IMG/VR virus record: IMGVR_UViG_3300050821_023987
Location: 1 to 38,346 of that record
Direction: 5' to 3' (one strand)
Length of the DNA: 38,346 nucleotides
Source of the DNA: a virus
Shown here one piece after another: positions 14,974 through 23,278 of this stretch (position 1 is its first letter; each line of letters begins with the position of its first letter). The notes under the pieces were generated by a model. It saw only the letters and a list, made by a program, of their open reading frames with translations, was not told the origin of the DNA and ran no database searches. The position numbers and the translations under genes are program-made.

Positions 14974-15656
14974 TACACATCCACCTTTACTTCCCTGATT
15001 TCAAAATTCGGCCATGTTATGAGTGCCTGACCACCGCTCACGTTCGACGGCTCAATCTGCGCCTTCAACTCGTCACTTACGAAGCGCGCCGGGTAATGAA
15101 ACTCGAAATCGGCTGTGATGGCGTGCCCGGCAATTGGAGCGACGAAGAATGTTACGATGCCGGTCGTCGCGTCAATGGTGTAATCGCCTGTTGCTGGTGA
15201 CAGAGCGCCGAGCGTTTTAAGAGCGCCGTTGTCGTAAATCTTCACCGTATCCGCGAGCGAGTTGCCCTGAAAGTCCGTAACCGACGACATGATCGGTTTG
15301 TGGATGGTGCGAACAAATGTGCGGACGCCGCTTACATAATTTCTGACCAACTGAAAGGCCACGGTAACGCCGTCCCCGGCACCAATGAGCTGGCCGGTCG
15401 CCTTGAAGTCTTTTTGATCTTTGAATCTGAAAGCATCCGCCTGTCCACCAACGACCAAGAAGAACGCTTGCACTGCGTCGAAGAAGGCTTGCGTCTTAAA
15501 CTGAAGGTCGATTGTCCAAACACCACGAGTAAGCGACCAGTTTCTATTGCGCTGCTCTCCGCCGGAGAACCCCTCATTGACGGTGGTGGAGAACGACGGG
15601 CCGCCTGATGCCAAGAACGCTATTTGTGTTGGGAACTCACACTCGAAGAAGCTCAT
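14973..15656 (-). CDS. DUF2460 tail protein
   Basis: A 227-residue phage distal-tail protein of the DUF2460 family, homologous to a gene transfer agent tail gene. Marker segments: FECEFPTQIAFLASGGPSF at the N-terminus, SLTRGVWTIDLQFK, the central FFLVVGGQADAFRFKDQKDF, FQLVRNY and the C-terminal AITADFEFHYPARFVSD. Length is typical. It sits between the tape measure gene (overlap of 4 bases) and the DUF2163 gene (overlap of 1 base), the standard order at the tail tip. Confidence 0.88.
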   Translation of the reverse strand: MSFFECEFPTQIAFLASGGPSFSTTVNEGFSGGEQRNRNWSLTRGVWTIDLQFKTQAFFDAVQAFFLVVGGQADAFRFKDQKDFKATGQLIGAGDGVTVAFQLVRNYVSGVRTFVRTIHKPIMSSVTDFQGNSLADTVKIYDNGALKTLGALSPATGDYTIDATTGIVTFFVAPIAGHAITADFEFHYPARFVSDELKAQIEPSNVSGGQALITWPNFEIREVKVDV

Positions 15657-17587
15657 CGTTGACCACCGTTCCTTTTCGCCAGCTTGGAAGCGCTCAAGTG
15701 CGCCTTTGCTTGGATCTGCCCCTGCGAATGCTTAAAGCTGTTCGCGTCCGGGGTAGCAATCTTGAAGTTATTGGTAACGCTCGTGCCACGCCGACCGCCG
15801 TCCGAGCCGCTCTTTACTTGGTCGCTGAGAGCCTTAGTGACAACCGTCTCGCCGCCGTGTGCGATGATCGGCACCGGCCCAGAGCCGGGAATTTCGCCGC
15901 CTGTCTCGAATGCCATTACACCGGCGAAGGCGGCTGCTGCTGCCACTGGCGCAACGACCGCATTCACTGGGAACGGAAGGCCCTGTATGGCCCACTTGAA
16001 GGCGGATGCAGCAGCGTGTCCCGCGTCCTTAACTTGCTGAACATCTTCTGCGGCATTCTGCTTGAGCATGTTTTCGATTACGGTCTGAAGCATCTGTGCG
16101 CCAACCTGCTCAAACGCCTGAAGCATGTTTTTACCTTGAATAATGCTCTGCGCGGCGGTCTTCGCAAACTCATCACGCATTCTCTGTTCAGAGTTGTGGA
16201 CATCCTCCGCCTCTTTGTTTTGTATCGCCTTTACCTGTTGAGCCCCCAGTTGTTCGATACGCTGTTTCTCGTTTTCAAACGCCTTGAGTTTCACGAGGTA
16301 CTCATTGTCAGACTTGTTGAGCGCCGCAATCCTTGCGTTGAGGGCGTCCACATCTATCTTGGTGCCGTCCTGCGCGGCCTTTACCTCCGCGTCGTACGCC
16401 TGCTTGCGGGAAGACTGGCCCATTGCGAACCTGTGCTTGGCCGCCTCGTCATCTGCTTTCAACTTCAGCTTCGCCAGTATCTCGGTCTGCTTTAGCGTCT
16501 CGTTGGCAAGGCCCTGTTGCACCTTCATTTCCCACGCCGCTACAGCCTCCGTGGCCTTGGCCTCCTCTTCGGCTATACGTTCGTCTTCCTTCGCCGCCGT
16601 CTCACGCAATTTGAGACGTTCCTTGGCGTAACGCTCTTCCGCCTTGCGGCGCTTTTCCAAGCCCGTTTGCTGCGCGTTGTATATCGCTTCTTGACGGCCC
16701 GCCTCAGCTTGGGCCTCGCCGGTCTTGGCGTTGGTCTTCTCCCCGGCATTAATGTCCGAAACCTCTTTGGTAACTGCAAGCTGATCCTCAAGGATGCTCA
16801 CCAGCAGCCGTTGTGAGTCCACCAGCTTTTGGCTTGGGGCGTACATGGTGCCCTCTTGAGCAACCATCTTTTTCAACTCTTCGTTAGCCGAGCCCAACGT
16901 ACCTACCAGCTTGTCAAATGCGCCTTTCTTATCGCCCTTCGCTAACAGCAAGTCATACTCGCCCGTAAAGCGGGTGAGTGCGTTCTCCGCGCCCTGTGAT
17001 CCCATGCGGATTTCATACCAACTGGACTTCATCTCAACCATGAGAGTGTGTCCGGCTTTTTCCAGCTTGCCAAATTCCGCTGCTAACTCGCGCAACGAAG
17101 CGTGGTCTATAAGTTCGAGTTCTTTTCGGAGCGCCGCGAGGTGACGGCCCGCGAGCTCATCCGCCGTCTTGCCCACCTTGAGCATTTTGTCGTCGAGGTC
17201 ACCGAATACGGTTTCGGCTTCCACGCCGAACTTGTCCCAACCTTGAGAGAGTTTTTCCTTGGCCTCTTCGTTCTTAGCAATGAGTTTTTCAATAATAGCG
17301 ATGGCCGCGATTACCCCGATTAATGGGAGCAGTTCAGCGAAGGCCGCGCCGACTGCTGGGATTCCGGCGATGAGTGTTTGCAAGTGCCGAGGGATGTGAA
17401 TGCCGAGCTCTTCACCCATGAGCATCATCGAGCCCTTGGCCTCACGCATGGAGTAGTCCATCTTGTTGCCCGCAGCCTCGGCTGACTTGCCGAAGCCGTC
17501 AAGACTGTTCCCAGCCTTGCCCAAATCTGCGGTGAACGTGGCAGTGTTGGCAACTAGATCAACCGTTAGTGTTCCGACAACCGGCAT
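15653..17587 (-). CDS. Tail tape measure protein
   Basis: Sets tail length and is held inside the tail tube until DNA ejection. 644 residues: a beta-like N-terminus (VGTLTVDLVANTATFTADL) usual for this class, a hydrophobic stretch at about 67-101 (TLIAGIPAVGAAFAELLPLIGVIAAIAII) that may enter the host membrane, then a long charged coiled-coil region rich in Lys, Glu and Ala (about 120-490), and a glycine/alanine-rich C-terminus with EIPGSGPVPIIAHGGE typical of tape-measure ends. Placed directly downstream of the tail assembly chaperone, as expected. At 644 residues it predicts a short-to-medium tail of roughly 90-100 nm by the usual ratio. Confidence 0.9.
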   Translation of the reverse strand: MPVVGTLTVDLVANTATFTADLGKAGNSLDGFGKSAEAAGNKMDYSMREAKGSMMLMGEELGIHIPRHLQTLIAGIPAVGAAFAELLPLIGVIAAIAIIEKLIAKNEEAKEKLSQGWDKFGVEAETVFGDLDDKMLKVGKTADELAGRHLAALRKELELIDHASLRELAAEFGKLEKAGHTLMVEMKSSWYEIRMGSQGAENALTRFTGEYDLLLAKGDKKGAFDKLVGTLGSANEELKKMVAQEGTMYAPSQKLVDSQRLLVSILEDQLAVTKEVSDINAGEKTNAKTGEAQAEAGRQEAIYNAQQTGLEKRRKAEERYAKERLKLRETAAKEDERIAEEEAKATEAVAAWEMKVQQGLANETLKQTEILAKLKLKADDEAAKHRFAMGQSSRKQAYDAEVKAAQDGTKIDVDALNARIAALNKSDNEYLVKLKAFENEKQRIEQLGAQQVKAIQNKEAEDVHNSEQRMRDEFAKTAAQSIIQGKNMLQAFEQVGAQMLQTVIENMLKQNAAEDVQQVKDAGHAAASAFKWAIQGLPFPVNAVVAPVAAAAAFAGVMAFETGGEIPGSGPVPIIAHGGETVVTKALSDQVKSGSDGGRRGTSVTNNFKIATPDANSFKHSQGQIQAKAHLSASKLAKRNGGQR

Positions 17588-17592
17588 GACAA

Positions 17593-18108
17593 TTACTCCT
17601 TCGGCCTGAGCGACGGCCAGCAGCTATCAAACAACTGCTCGGCATCTTGTCGCCCTTGCGCTTTCAATGACGCGATGGTTTTGCGTCTGACTTCGTGCAA
17701 CTTTTCCTTCGGGGTATCGTGAGGAAGGAGCCCAACCACTTGCTGTATGACGGCCTTGATTTTCTGCGTCTCGGCCTTCGCTTCTGAGTCCTTCTCGTCC
17801 CTGATGAAATCAAACGCCGAGATAACTGGAGCATCAGCGCTTGCTCGGTTCACGTTGTAAACGGCTGCCGCCGTCAGTGCGTTCGCAAACCTGTCGTGCT
17901 TAAAATGGATGTTCCTACGCGCACACAATGCGTTGAACATCGAGGGCGTCAGGTCAGCAAACTCATCCCATGACAAGTTGAGGTCATACCGCGCAATTGC
18001 CCATAGGTCTTGCCACGTTTCAACCGGCGGCTCTATGCGGTCGCCGTCAGTGCGTTTGGGGTGGCAGTTGCACCTGTTGCTTTGGATTCTTCCTGACTCT
18101 TTGTCCAC
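17593..18108 (-). CDS. Tail assembly chaperone, T part (made by -1 frameshift)
   Basis: This frame overlaps the end of the G frame and has no good start of its own: the apparent start at 18108 is a GTG inside G without a ribosome site. The translated protein after the shift begins at about 18054 and reads RTDGDRIEPPVETWQDLWAIARYDLNLSWDEFADLT, giving about 153 residues of T sequence: helical, tryptophan-rich, as in lambda T and GTA chaperones. The fusion GT would be about 293 residues. In lambda, GT binds the tape measure and recruits the tail tube subunits. Directly upstream of the tape measure gene. Confidence 0.8.
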   Translation of the reverse strand: MDKESGRIQSNRCNCHPKRTDGDRIEPPVETWQDLWAIARYDLNLSWDEFADLTPSMFNALCARRNIHFKHDRFANALTAAAVYNVNRASADAPVISAFDFIRDEKDSEAKAETQKIKAVIQQVVGLLPHDTPKEKLHEVRRKTIASLKAQGRQDAEQLFDSCWPSLRPKE

Positions 18109-18473
18109 GCTTCTACGACGCCGGGGAAAGTAATCTCGAACAGGGCGTCGCTCAGCGCTCGCTGTGCCTGCGGATTCAGGTTCTCAAGCACCTGATCGAG
18201 CGTAACGTCGGGGTTGTATCGGCCAAGGCAACACCAGATAATCTGCGGGAATTCCACACCGCTGCTGATGTCCTTCCAAGCCGAGATGTTCTTCAGGTCG
18301 CGCTTGGTGGTTGCTTCAATCTTTGCGAGAGCGCGGTAGTCAAGGCAGAGCTTCCATGTTTTCTGGGTCAGGTTGCCTGCGGCGTCTTCGCCGTGAATGT
18401 TTATGCTGATGGTTGGGGTTACGACGGATTGCACAACTGTTTCTTTGCTCACCTGTGTCTCCTCTGTGGTCAC
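18033..18473 (-). CDS. Tail assembly chaperone, G part
   Basis: A 146-residue protein in the position of lambda gpG between the tail tube and tape measure genes. It has an N-terminal beta segment (TISINIHGEDAAG), a helix-rich middle (CLDYRALAKIEATTKRD), and a central WCCLGRYNPDVTLDQVLENL segment of the family. The end is a low-complexity Ala/Thr tail, as is usual where a -1 frameshift occurs. The slippery heptamer CCCAAAC is at codons 139-140, eight codons before the stop. Most ribosomes should make G; a minority makes GT. Confidence 0.85.
   Translation of the reverse strand: MTTEETQVSKETVVQSVVTPTISINIHGEDAAGNLTQKTWKLCLDYRALAKIEATTKRDLKNISAWKDISSGVEFPQIIWCCLGRYNPDVTLDQVLENLNPQAQRALSDALFEITFPGVVEAWTKSQEESKATGATATPNALTATA
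18054..18060 (-). promoter_or_regulatory. Programmed -1 frameshift site CCCAAAC
   Basis: On the minus strand the G frame reads ..C CCA AAC.., which fits the X XXY YYZ rule (CCC AAA C). Slipping back one base puts the ribosome into the T frame (CCC AAA CGC ACT GAC), which stays open to 17593. Position, direction (-1) and genes match the lambda G/T arrangement. I see no obvious downstream stimulating hairpin. Confidence 0.85.
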
Positions 18474-18568
18474 TTACTGAACTCGTCTTGCCGGTCTTAG
18501 TCTTGCGAGTGGAGCAACACACTGGAGCGTGCTGCCCCCACTCTGGAGTTGTGCTTATCGGGAAGGGC

Positions 18569-18988
18569 TTAGGTCGTTACGACCGCGCCGCTTACTTTCA
18601 CCTTGTAGTCAATGGTGACTACCTTGTCCAAGGGGAAAGACCGCGTGGCGGACTCGACGATGCCGCTGAATGCGACGTTGCCAAGGGACAGCGGAAAGAC
18701 AACCTTGAAATTCACCGCGAGGCCAGCGACGCGAATGGCTTCGAGGGCGATCTGCGACGCGTCGCCCGGCTCATAAGTGGCCTTGAAATCGAACGAGCCC
18801 GGCTCTTGAGTTCCGGAAATATAAGTGTCCACTCCGCCCGGAGTTAACATGTTCGTGGTTTTCTCGGTGCTGACCTTATCGCCGCTGTGCGCGGCAGACT
18901 GGACGCCGGTGAGAGTGGTGAAAACTGTGGGAGCGAGGACCGAGGCAAACTCAACGGTGCTGCCTAGTCCAACAAAGGGTGCTGGCAT
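18569..18988 (-). CDS. Major tail (tube) protein
   Basis: 139-residue protein in the slot for the tail tube subunit: directly upstream of the tail chaperones and downstream of the head-tail connector block. Composition is beta-rich with segments FVGLGSTVEFAS, KTTNMLTPGGVDTYISGTQEPGSFDFKATYEPGD, and DKVVTIDYKVKVSGAV, which match the single-domain tail tube folds. The PGD...ALEA segment is seen in many TP901/HK97-type tube proteins. A possible weak hairpin lies in the 95-base gap before the chaperone gene. Confidence 0.85.
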   Translation of the reverse strand: MPAPFVGLGSTVEFASVLAPTVFTTLTGVQSAAHSGDKVSTEKTTNMLTPGGVDTYISGTQEPGSFDFKATYEPGDASQIALEAIRVAGLAVNFKVVFPLSLGNVAFSGIVESATRSFPLDKVVTIDYKVKVSGAVVTT

Positions 18989-19161
18989 GGTGATTACTCT
19001 TTTCTGCCCTCAAGGGGCGGTGTCGCAAATTTGTCTTGCTGGTCTTCGCCTTGGAAAGGCAGAAATCGGGCGTTGGCCCGCCAATGTTCCCGGTTGCTGT
19101 TACGGGATTGACGGGTAGTTATTGCCCAAAACTCGGCGCACAGGCCGCCTCAGCGCGGCAC

Positions 19162-19839
19162 TTATGGCTTGGCTGGAGCAACGGCCCGCCAAAAGGCATC
19201 GGGCAGTGCTGTGGGCACAACGGCGGGGAACTGCGAGCACCCAAACTGGGGCGGGCAGGTGCTGTCCCTGTGTGCGCGGGCTACCGCGAACTGCGCCCCG
19301 TCAGTCGAGTCGAGCTGATCCGCTTGCGCGGCTTCGAGCTGAAAGTAGTAATCCATTCCCTTGGGGACGGATTGGAACGGATGCGTCTCCCACCATGCGC
19401 GGGTGTAGCAAAAACTCGTGCCGACCGCGTAGGGCGGCTTCGCTGCGTAGTTATAGCGGTAGCAACCACCGTCAGCAGTGTTGTAGAAAAGGAGGTTGTG
19501 CCAGCCGGTGACCGACTTGCCGGAAACCTGAAGCCGATCAACCTGAGCCGCAATGCGATCCTTCGAATACCAGTCATCCTCGTCCGCGTTGACAATGACT
19601 TCACCGCTCGCCAGCGCATTGGCTTTATTCCTCAGCGCCCCGATGCGGTCGCGCTCGCAGTGGAAGTACCTGATGCGCTCGTCCGTCGGCAGGAGGTGCT
19701 CTATTGGATCTGTATTGTTATCGAGGATGATGACTTCAAGCGGCCCGTCGTAGGTCTGAGTCAAGAAGCAACCCAGAGCCACGCGGAAATACTTTTCGCC
19801 GTACCCGCACGGAAGAACCACGCTCACTGGAACGCTCAT
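19162..19839 (-). CDS. Family 2 glycosyltransferase
   Basis: GT-A fold enzyme of 225 residues. N-terminal VSVVLPCGYGEKYFRVALGCFLTQTYDGPLEVIILDNNT is the nucleotide-sugar binding half of GT2; NADEDDWY (about 104-111) is the acidic metal/donor site, and ERDRIGALRNKANALA precedes it. No membrane segment. Transfers a sugar from a nucleotide donor to an unknown acceptor. It lies between the gp10-like connector and the tail tube gene, in the same direction and with small gaps, so it is expressed with virion genes; it may glycosylate a tail or head protein. Unusual in this position. Confidence 0.85.
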   Translation of the reverse strand: MSVPVSVVLPCGYGEKYFRVALGCFLTQTYDGPLEVIILDNNTDPIEHLLPTDERIRYFHCERDRIGALRNKANALASGEVIVNADEDDWYSKDRIAAQVDRLQVSGKSVTGWHNLLFYNTADGGCYRYNYAAKPPYAVGTSFCYTRAWWETHPFQSVPKGMDYYFQLEAAQADQLDSTDGAQFAVARAHRDSTCPPQFGCSQFPAVVPTALPDAFWRAVAPAKP

Positions 19840-19864
19840 CAGAATGAGCGAAGCGTGTTACGAG

Positions 19865-20263
19865 TTACTTCTTCTTCTCTTCCATGTCAGCAAGCCGGGC
19901 GAGCAGTTCTGTTCCGAAAACGGACAGGCATTTGTCTTGGCAGGATTCCCACGCCCGCGCCAGCCAATGCTGCCCTTGCTGAAATCGCGTTCCAAACTCT
20001 TGCAACGAGCCCCATTTCATTCCAGCCGCCGGGCCGATGCGAACGGTTAGTGTCGTGCCTGCACCACCACCGGAGAACTTTGTCTGGTAATCAAGGTTGC
20101 CCTTCAACCTACCCGTGTCAACCGGCACCGTCTGGTCAGCGGCCTCGATGACAACCTCGGCAGCGGGCTTGGCGCAGTTCACCAAGTAGCGCTTCGCGGT
20201 GCGAGCACTCTCGTGTGTGAGCATCTCCGACAATTCAGCGAGACCATCAATTTTGATCGGCAC
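19865..20263 (-). CDS. HK97 gp10-like head-tail/tail completion protein
   Basis: 132 residues. I chose the GTG at 20263 (AGGAG five bases before) instead of the longer frame, because family members start PIKIDGLAELSEML. Later segments VEVADQT-like VIEAADQTVPVDTGRLKGNLDY, MKWGSLQEFGTRFQQGQHWLARAWE are hallmarks of HK97-gp10/tail-component proteins, which finish the head-tail interface. The start overlaps the end of paralogue 2 by 17 bases. Usually this gene stands next to DUF3168; here three genes separate them. Confidence 0.85.
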   Translation of the reverse strand: MPIKIDGLAELSEMLTHESARTAKRYLVNCAKPAAEVVIEAADQTVPVDTGRLKGNLDYQTKFSGGGAGTTLTVRIGPAAGMKWGSLQEFGTRFQQGQHWLARAWESCQDKCLSVFGTELLARLADMEEKKK

Positions 20264-21413
20264 GTCGGCTCCTATTCTTACGGATGATCCTGCGCCTGCC
20301 AGCAAAGGATGCCACGCCAGCACGCAGCGCTTGTAGGTTTAGTGAACCTGCCGCCCCTACTAACGAGCCGTCATTCAAAGCGAAGGAGCCATCTGAATAC
20401 ACGGACAGCCGAGCCGCCTTCCATTCCCTGCACAGACTTCCCCTGTATTCTTGGCGGCGCTTACGGCAAGCACTGCACGTCAGTTTTTCAGAGTCACGCG
20501 CTTCACCGCAGCTCGGGCAAAGCCCTTTCAGACGACGATTGCTCGCAGTTTTGGTCACCGCCGGTATCCCAGCGCCAACGTTGCGCTCCTGAAGATTGGC
20601 TTCTCTCTCTCGAATGTGCTTGAGACAGGTACTGCACGTCAGTTTTTCAGAGTCCCGCTCGAAGCCACAATGCACACACAGCCCTTCCAAACGATAGCGG
20701 GACTTTGTTGATGCTTGATGCGGGGCCGATTCGTGCGATTTCGACTCTTCGACCGACCTGCCCAACGCAGAGATGCTCGGCTCGACAGCGTAACCCAGCG
20801 ATTGCGCGACTTTGTTCATTCTGCTCAACAACTCATGAACAAACTTAGGTGTAACTTCATATCTATCCGCTATTTCAATGGAATCAAGATGAGCACCGTG
20901 GTAGTCGAGAATGATTTGCAGAACTACATCTGGGCGCGTGGAGAGTTGAAGCTGCCTATCCACACCATCAATGGCTTTCTCGATGTCCTTGCGGCGCTTA
21001 TGGGAAGAGCAGAACGAAAGTCTCGCAGCAAGCGTGTCACGCCGCTTACTAAGAGGCGTGCCGCGTCTCTTAAGTTCAGACATAGCGGTGACTAAGCGCT
21101 GTCTGACGTCTCCCTGCAATGTTGCTCGCTTTTTTCCACTGAAGAGGCGTCTCTCAAAGTATTCGAGTAGTACAATGCGGATTGTTTCTGTTGACTGTGT
21201 CCATAAAGGCGTCTGATAGCACCGCGCTCGATTTTCGGCGACGTGGTATCGCACCTGACACCTACTATAGTCATCAAAGCTCAACCCATCGGCAAAGTTG
21301 CCGTCCTCATCACGGTCGGGTGTGCGAACAGCCCTCTTTCGTTTAACGGTAGGCGATGAAAATATCGCGCCGCTGGCAATAGCGGGTGGGCAGATGGTTA
21401 CGGTAACAGCCAT
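20247..21413 (-). CDS. HTH protein with two zinc-ribbon modules (paralogue 2)
   Basis: 388 residues. The N-terminus (AVTVTICPPA), the segment TPLWTQSTETIRIVLLEYFERRLF (68-91) and the RPDVVLQIILDY...HLDSIEIADRYEVTPKFVHELLSRMNKVAQSLGYAVE block (160-211) align with the protein at 12183-13289. The second contains a HTH like sigma region 4. Two zinc ribbons (GLCVHCG...CSTC near 244; GLCPSCG...CSAC near 297) follow. The C-terminus after about 330 (basic, glycine-rich) has no match in paralogue 1. It sits inside the connector block between the fibre-like gene (1 base apart) and the gp10-like gene (overlap), so it is a late gene or a passenger. Confidence 0.75.
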   Translation of the reverse strand: MAVTVTICPPAIASGAIFSSPTVKRKRAVRTPDRDEDGNFADGLSFDDYSRCQVRYHVAENRARCYQTPLWTQSTETIRIVLLEYFERRLFSGKKRATLQGDVRQRLVTAMSELKRRGTPLSKRRDTLAARLSFCSSHKRRKDIEKAIDGVDRQLQLSTRPDVVLQIILDYHGAHLDSIEIADRYEVTPKFVHELLSRMNKVAQSLGYAVEPSISALGRSVEESKSHESAPHQASTKSRYRLEGLCVHCGFERDSEKLTCSTCLKHIREREANLQERNVGAGIPAVTKTASNRRLKGLCPSCGEARDSEKLTCSACRKRRQEYRGSLCREWKAARLSVYSDGSFALNDGSLVGAAGSLNLQALRAGVASFAGRRRIIRKNRSRRADQN

Positions 21414-21414
21414 C

Positions 21415-22377
21415 TCAGTCTCCCTCCGTGTACGTGTACATCATTGCTGGGGCGTCGTACATAGACCCGATGCCGTTGTTGTCACCGACGGGCGCTTGCG
21501 TGCCGGGGAAGGCTCCTGCTGCGCCAGTCATCGCACAGATGTTAGGACAAACACCAGAAGGAGTGTTGACAGACACGGGAAATTGGGGCTGTAAGTAGAA
21601 CTGACCTAAGATGTCTGGCCATTCATCACCGCTGATGTTTTCATCAATCGCGATGGAGTACCGAACACCGGGCGTTAGAGTCACCGGGCTGATGGAAGCC
21701 CACTTGATCCCAAAAGCATCGGACGCAGACGCGGCTAGTACTGTTCCCGAAGCGAGCGGTGTCCCTGTGTTGGTATTCGCCCAAAGTTTGACGTTGTGGT
21801 TCTGCGTGTTGCCCGCAATGTATTGCCTTCCGAGTTGTGAGACGGTTATGGGCTCCGATACTTGAAAAGAAAACCCAAAGCACCCACTCCCAGAGCTCAC
21901 GTTAGCATTGGTTGGGACGTTGGTTGCAGTGCCCGCGTGAGTCTCCGCCACAGCGGAGGCGTTTGCCAGTAGAAGTAAAGTGGAAGATGCCCCGTAGCAA
22001 GTAAACGTGCCGTTGTTGGCCGGGTTTGTGAAGCCCGAAATGATGAACGCGCATCCCACGAGAGAGCTGTACGTGCTGATACCCGTGATACTCCCTGTGT
22101 AATAGACAGTTCCGCCCGACGCCTGACCCACAGCAGACAGCGTGAAGGGTCCAATAGTGGCGGGAACCGAATACGGTGCAGAAGACGGTTGTGTTGAGAA
22201 GGAACTTACAGGGCCAACTGTTTGCGGTCCTGAAACAAAGTCCAGCGGATTGCTAAGCCCGGCTCCACAGTAGAGCTCCTTTGTGTCAGTGGTGAAAATC
22301 AGTTCACCGAGAGCTGCAGACGCTGGTAGGTTAGCCTTGAGGCCACGCTTGACTCGAATTGTGAACGTCTGCGACAT
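21415..22377 (-). CDS. Fibre-like protein with DUF4082-like domain
   Basis: 320 residues from ATG 22377; a longer frame to 22398 exists, but family members start near IRVKRG. The N-terminus TIRVKRGLKANLPASAALGELIFTTDTKELYCGAG is the attachment segment shared by many phage tail-fibre and capsid-decoration proteins. The middle (55-180) is Ser/Thr/Gly-rich. The C-terminal part (FGFSFQVSEPITVSQLGRQYIAG, NHNVKLWANTNTGTPLASG, TPGVRYSIAIDENISGDEWPD) reads as a DUF4082-like beta sandwich, a fold common in secreted binding proteins. GGAGG lies 11 bases upstream. Likely a virion surface protein. Confidence 0.65.
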   Translation of the reverse strand: MSQTFTIRVKRGLKANLPASAALGELIFTTDTKELYCGAGLSNPLDFVSGPQTVGPVSSFSTQPSSAPYSVPATIGPFTLSAVGQASGGTVYYTGSITGISTYSSLVGCAFIISGFTNPANNGTFTCYGASSTLLLLANASAVAETHAGTATNVPTNANVSSGSGCFGFSFQVSEPITVSQLGRQYIAGNTQNHNVKLWANTNTGTPLASGTVLAASASDAFGIKWASISPVTLTPGVRYSIAIDENISGDEWPDILGQFYLQPQFPVSVNTPSGVCPNICAMTGAAGAFPGTQAPVGDNNGIGSMYDAPAMMYTYTEGD

Positions 22378-22403
22378 TGTTGGTGACACCTCCACCATGT
22401 TGG

Positions 22404-22898
22404 TTAGTTCGAGTTGTAATCTGAATCCGTTATGTTGATTGAGCCGCCATCTATGTCTGCCTCTGTATTTGAGGGCGTGTTAACTGGCAGGAACGTGTCG
22501 CTGTAGAACATTCTCACTTCGAGCAGGGCACGATAGACAAAACCCTTTTGACCTTCTTCGTAGGGCATGTCCCAATCTTTTTCAACGACGCAACCAAGCA
22601 CTGATGTGGCGTCGGCGTCTGGCAGGTTGCCAGCGTAATTTTCCAGCAGGAGCCTGACTGCGCGGGATGTAGCACGGGCGTCGTAATAGTTAGAGGCGTA
22701 TGCGTCCACCTGTATCAACGCGGCCCGCAGCCCGCTCGCGCCTTTGAACGAGTAAGTGTCGCCGGTCGCGATGATGCTGAGCACAATGCTCGGAACACTC
22801 GTGCCCTTCGGCTGGAGAATGAAATAGATGCGGTTACTTACTAGCGCTGATACTCCAGCGTTCTGTGTTATGAGTTCATAGAGCCCTTTTTCGAACAT
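22404..22898 (-). CDS. DUF3168 family tail completion protein
   Basis: 164 residues. N-terminal FEKGLYELITQNAGVSALVSNRIYF and VPSIVLSIIATGDTYSFKGASGLRAALIQVDAYASNYYDARATSRAVRLLLENYAG are typical of the DUF3168 family, related to the SPP1 gp17-type tail terminator. It is located just after the head closure gene, as expected. Acidic C-terminal tail (EADIDGGSINITDSDYNSN) is longer than usual. Length is slightly above the common 120-150 residues. Confidence 0.8.
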   Translation of the reverse strand: MFEKGLYELITQNAGVSALVSNRIYFILQPKGTSVPSIVLSIIATGDTYSFKGASGLRAALIQVDAYASNYYDARATSRAVRLLLENYAGNLPDADATSVLGCVVEKDWDMPYEEGQKGFVYRALLEVRMFYSDTFLPVNTPSNTEADIDGGSINITDSDYNSN

Positions 22899-22901
22899 CG
22901 C

Positions 22902-23273
22902 TTATGCACCCACTCCATCGTTCTCGATCCACGCCCAGATTTCCAACTGTACTTGCTGGCCGTCGATGTCACTTACCGACTCAATGTTGTAAACCTGCCC
23001 GTGATACACAATGGTCATGTCAGATGTCGGCTTGAAACGCTTGCTATACCGAATGACGATCTTGAAGCTCGACTCAGCGTTGCGTTGCTGCGCTTTATCG
23101 GATTCCTTACCGCGCCACATCGCAATGTTCGCGTGAGTCGTCCACACTGCCACGGGCGTGTGAGGCGTTCCGTCGCTCTCAGCGCCCGACGCTTGCTGAA
23201 AAGTAATCAAGCAATTGAGTTCGGAAGCGGACTTGTAGCGGACGCCGGTCGCGAGTCTTTTTGGAATTGCCAT
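22902..23273 (-). CDS. Head-tail adaptor / head closure protein
   Basis: 123 residues from ATG 23273; a longer frame (to 23324) runs into the connector gene and is less likely. Segments ELNCLITFQQASGAESDGTPHTPVAVWTTHANIAMW and RYSKRFKPTSDMTIVYHGQVYNIESVSDIDGQQVQLEIWAW are the signatures of the phage head-tail joining family (SPP1 gp16-like), which closes the portal channel. Order with the gp6-like connector before it and DUF3168 after it is standard. Confidence 0.85.
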   Translation of the reverse strand: MAIPKRLATGVRYKSASELNCLITFQQASGAESDGTPHTPVAVWTTHANIAMWRGKESDKAQQRNAESSFKIVIRYSKRFKPTSDMTIVYHGQVYNIESVSDIDGQQVQLEIWAWIENDGVGA

Positions 23274-23278
23274 ATTGT

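Noticed and set aside
15608-16495. A 295-codon plus-strand open frame
   Set aside because: Antisense to the tape measure and DUF2460 genes; no independent support.
19036-20151. A 371-codon plus-strand open frame
   Set aside because: Antisense to the glycosyltransferase and gp10-like genes, both recognised by motif; arginine-rich shadow.
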